A stretch of DNA of 64,000 nt, from assembly GCA_029783825.1 (NCBI GenBank), contig JAREIK010012127.1, forward strand, positions 310,001 to 374,000. Reading direction: 5' to 3'. Shown piece by piece: positions 60,536-64,000 of this stretch (position 1 is its first letter; each line of letters starts with the position of its first letter). This DNA comes from Sapria himalayana. Taxonomy: Eukaryota; Streptophyta; Magnoliopsida; Malpighiales; Rafflesiaceae. The notes under the pieces were generated by a model. That model made no database searches and was not told the DNA's origin. It saw nothing but the letters and a program-made list of their open reading frames with translations. The position numbers were made by a program, and so were the translations under genes.

Positions 60536-63500
60536 CTCTCTCATAAACTTAATTTTATTTCTCCAAGTAAACTTCTTAGCCTAATTAAGTCTTCATGATT
60601 GAGTGGCTTGGTGAAAATATCAGCTAATTGATCATGAGATTTCACGTACTCCAATTGAACATCTTTCTTCACAATGTATTCTCTAATATAATAATAACAA
60701 GTATCAATATGTTTACTTTGATTATAAAAGATTGAGTTCTTAACCAAAGTTATTGCTGACTTATTGTCCACGAAAATCTTAGTTAACTCTTCTTGTGACA
60801 CGACTAACTCTTTTAATAGATGTCAAAACTAGATTACATGACAAATACATGAGATAACCGCTACATACTCTACTTCGTATATGAAAAGTGTGATAATTAG
60901 ATACTTCTTTGATGCCCAAGTACAGACAGTGTCTCCCATATAGAATACAAAACTAATGATACTCTTGCGATCATCTGTCTATGCTCCAATCATCATCATT
61001 ATACCTAACAAACTTGTAATTATCACAAATAGAATAATACAAGTCAAAGTCTATAATACTTTTAAAATAGCAGAGGATTCTCTTTGCTACCTTCCAATGA
61101 ATTATTAAATTCACTATGTATCGACTAACGACTCCAACTGTATAAAGAATATTTGGCCTTCTACATGTTAGGTAGTGCAGACTTCCTACCAAGTTTTTAT
61201 AGAGAATGAGATCCACTTTACTTCCTTCCTAATGCTTTAACAACTTGATTTCCATATTCTATTAGCATTTTAACTAGATTAGAATCATCCACCTTAAACT
61301 TATTAAGTACATCTTTAGCATAACATTCATGAGTGATTAAGAACACTTTTTATTCTTGCTTAATTTCAATATTGAGATAGTAAAACATGGGCTCAATGTC
61401 AGTAATCTTAAACTTATTCAACATCTCTTTCTTGAATTTGTCGAATATTCTTGGATTGCTACCTGTAAAGATTAAGTCTACCTACAATCACATAATAAGA
61501 ATATTATCATTTTTAATTTTAATGTAGATCACATGCTTATATGGATACTTGATAAAATTTCTTCCATATAAGTATTCATCAATTCAAGCATTCCAAGCTC
61601 TTGGAGCTTACTTCAATCCATAGAGTATCTTCTTCAGCTTTAATACTTTGTCTTCTTCTCCTTTTACTTCATACCCTTTAGTTGCTCAATATAAACTTTT
61701 TCTTCAAAGATACCATTTAGGAAGACAGATTTCATATCTATTTGATGTATCATTCAATTATTTTGAGCAGTCAAAAAAATAAAAAAACTAACAGGATCTA
61801 ATCGAGCAATCAGAACAAATACATCATCATAATCAATGCTGACTCTTTGACTATAATCTTTTGCCACCAATCTTTCTTTGTATATGTTGACTTTTCCTAT
61901 TACACTTTTCTTTGCCGTGTACACCTATTTCACACAAATCACCTTGTGTCCTTTTAAAAGTGAAATTATCTCTCACGTGTTATTCTTCTTGATCACCTTT
62001 ATTTCTTCATCTATAGTTTGTTTCTAATTCTTATTTCATATTGATTCTTGAAAGTTCATATGCTCATAACTGGCAAAGAAACAAAAGAGAATAAGATGCT
62101 CTTGATTTTGAGTTACTCCATACAATTCTTGTAAGCTCCTGAAACGTGAAATCCTTTCAGTTGAGCTTTCCTCTTTTTGAGTACTCACAACTGGAAGTTG
62201 GTGGGATAGTGAGCTCCTCTTTTACTTGTTCTATCATTGGATACTCCACATCATCTTTTTTGACACATTAGAAAAATTAGTCTTCATCCTATTGTTTCTA
62301 GTCTCATTTTTCTTTTTCATCGAAAATGATATCTCGACTGATGACTGTCTTCGTAATATTAGGATTGTAAAGCTTATAACCTTTCGACTTTGCATCATAA
62401 CCAATGAAGATGTATTTCTATTTTTTATCATCTAGCTTCTTCTTTACTCGTCAGGAACATGCACATGAGCCATGCTCTTGAAGACTCTTAGATGGAAAAT
62501 ACCCGACTTCTTTCCACTCCAAACTTCTTGTGATATTTTCCCCCATATACTTCTTATAGGAGATCGATTGGATAGATACACTACGCATGCAATTGCTTAC
62601 ACCCACAACTCCTTTGGTAGTTTCTTGTATTTAGGCATGCTCATCATCATGTCAAAGATTATTCTATTATTTCTTTCCACTACTCAATTTTGTTAGGGGG
62701 ATCTCAAAATTGTGAGGGGTCTTTGAATTTCATGATCTTCATTATATTTTTAAAATTTGTTCGATATGAATTTTCCTCTACAATCTGATCTCATAGTTTT
62801 GATTACGAGCCCACTTTTCTTCTCAACAAAGGCTTCTAACTTGAATTTTTCAAACACCTATGATTTCTCATTCTAAAAATAAGCCTATGTTTTTCTTGAG
62901 AAATCTTATATAAAGAAAAAGAAATAGATACTCTTATTAAGTGAATTTGACTTGATTAGATTACACACATTGGTATGTATGAGTTTTAGTAGCATTTAAG
63001 CTATTGAGCTCTACTCGTTTGGAAAGCTCTTCTTGAATTATTTTTCAAATAGACATCCTACATATACTTGATCAGAATGACTAATGACTAGTAGTCCTCT
63101 CATCATTTATTTTTTGGAGAGTAATTCCAATCTTTCAAAGTTGAGATGTTTAAACCAAAGATGCAAAAGCCAAGTTGTGTCTTTGTAACATACCTTGAAA
63201 TACTTTACAAGATCACTTTGAATGAAGAGCATTAACATTCTATTTCTTAACATTGCCACCTTGAAAATTAAATTACTCTAACTCTCTAATAGAGAGATTA
63301 TTATCTTTTAGATGAATATGATAATCTTTCTCTAAAAATTATCATAAACTCAAGATATTACGCTTCATGTTCCGCACATAATAAATATTAGAAATAAATT
63401 GACAATTTGCATTATTCAATCGGATGAGAATGCTACCTCCACCTTTCACCGCTACCTTTGATTCATTTCCAAAAATCATATTACCATTCACCGATTCATC

Positions 63501-64000
63501 AAGCTCTACCAACATGTTTCTTTTCCCACATATATGATTGTTTGCACCAAAGTTAAGATACATGAGTTATTTTCACTTTTTGCATTGCCTTTATAAGTCA
63601 GTAGTAATGTTTTATCTTTTTGACTTTTCTTCCATATAATTGGACTTCTCTTCAACTCTTTTATTATTTGGAGCTCAATATTTTAAAATATAATAGCTAA
63701 ATTTTTACAATTATAACAAATGATATGTGATTTGTCAAACTTCGATCTGTAGTTGCCTCTCTCATGACCTCTTGTTGAGTTTTCTTCTCTTTGAACATTA
63801 ATGTCATCATCATGGGATCTCCAATGTTGTCCACGTCCACATCCACGTCCACGTCTACCTCCTCCTCCTTGACCGTGACATTTCTTTGTTGCCTTCTATC
63901 ATTCTAGATGTTGTCTTCTTTAGTTGAATCAATTTGAGTCTTAAGTAACTATTCTATGATCAATTCCTTCTTTTTTCTCTTTTCTTCATAGGTTTGTAAG
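60536..64000 (-). pseudogene. Copia retrotransposon gag-pol, 3' LTR-proximal part, runs off the window
   Basis: Read right to left on the minus strand: gag end with a Gly/Arg-rich stretch (63795-63890) and CYNC knuckle half (about 63711); protease region 63563-63342 with LNFGANNH where relatives have LDTGASNH, so the catalytic Asp is lost; integrase 63300-62250, with the C-terminal block LSNRSP, HLRVF, HVHVPDE at about 62450-62620; RT about 62000-61240, where the catalytic YVDD is reduced to stop-VD (near 61480); connection/RNase H at 61216-60971 (LVGSLHYLTCRRPNI); and the C-terminus 60801-60541 with FVDNKSAI, SKHIDT and DQLADIFTKPL. Several stops and shifts occur. The sequence style fits a Tork-like lineage; this was not tested. 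Confidence 0.85.

Overview
The window is nuclear DNA from a flowering plant, very AT-rich and built almost entirely of transposable elements in different stages of decay. The plant assignment rests on the element families seen: an L1-type LINE with a DUF4283/CCHC ORF1 and a C-terminal RNase H, Athila/Tat and chromovirus Ty3/gypsy elements, a copia element, a CACTA element with the TNP2-DUF4218-DUF4216 order, hAT elements with TAGAGGTGTCAA ends, and a plant-mitochondrial insertion. The species cannot be fixed from the sequence. A monocot with a large genome is possible but unproven. Nothing bacterial, viral or CRISPR-like was seen.

Layout. 1-10.1 kb: two copies of one LTR-like repeat (about 2.3 kb when intact) in head-to-head orientation around a 1.3 kb core holding an Athila-type protease remnant. 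The left copy carries a mitochondrial insertion (about 838-1920); the right copy carries a complete hAT element (5411-8816) with perfect 8-bp target duplications. 10.15-11.3 kb: a Tat-type gypsy RT/RNase H relic on the minus strand. 12.3-18.9 kb: a complete-looking but dead LINE set inside a purine-rich repeat. 20.0-21.1 kb: a TG/TA simple-sequence domain. 22.6-29 kb: a third LTR copy carrying a second hAT (23621-27624), followed by a decayed primer site and an Athila-type gag. 32.2-33.1 kb: a long inverted repeat with tRNA-like B-box sequences in both arms. 34.4-46.3 kb: a chromovirus (LTR end, primer site, gag) split by a 10.7 kb CACTA element, which itself holds a GC-rich hAT MITE, a 551-bp AT-rich tandem repeat and two solo LTRs of one family in opposite orientation. 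46.4-48.2 kb: a fourth LTR copy, minus strand.

49.3-50.5 kb (minus strand) holds the only gene-like host sequence: three uninterrupted 3'-terminal exons of an NSUN2/TRM4-type tRNA cytosine-5 methyltransferase with consensus splice sites. One of its introns holds a CA/CACAGA microsatellite. 51.8-56.3 and 57.4-59.9 kb are decayed tandem arrays of about 1.25-1.4 kb and 0.8-0.9 kb units; the first carries copia integrase remnants and a hAT MITE. 60.26-64.0 kb is the 3' LTR and pol/gag of a minus-strand copia element that runs off the window.

The elements do not form a pathway. What the window offers is a readable nesting order: chromovirus, then CACTA, then solo LTRs and MITE; LTR repeat copies, then hAT and mitochondrial DNA; LINE into a simple repeat. 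I found no convincing undescribed biological system. Boundaries given as 'about' are read by eye from paralogous alignment and may be off by tens of bases.
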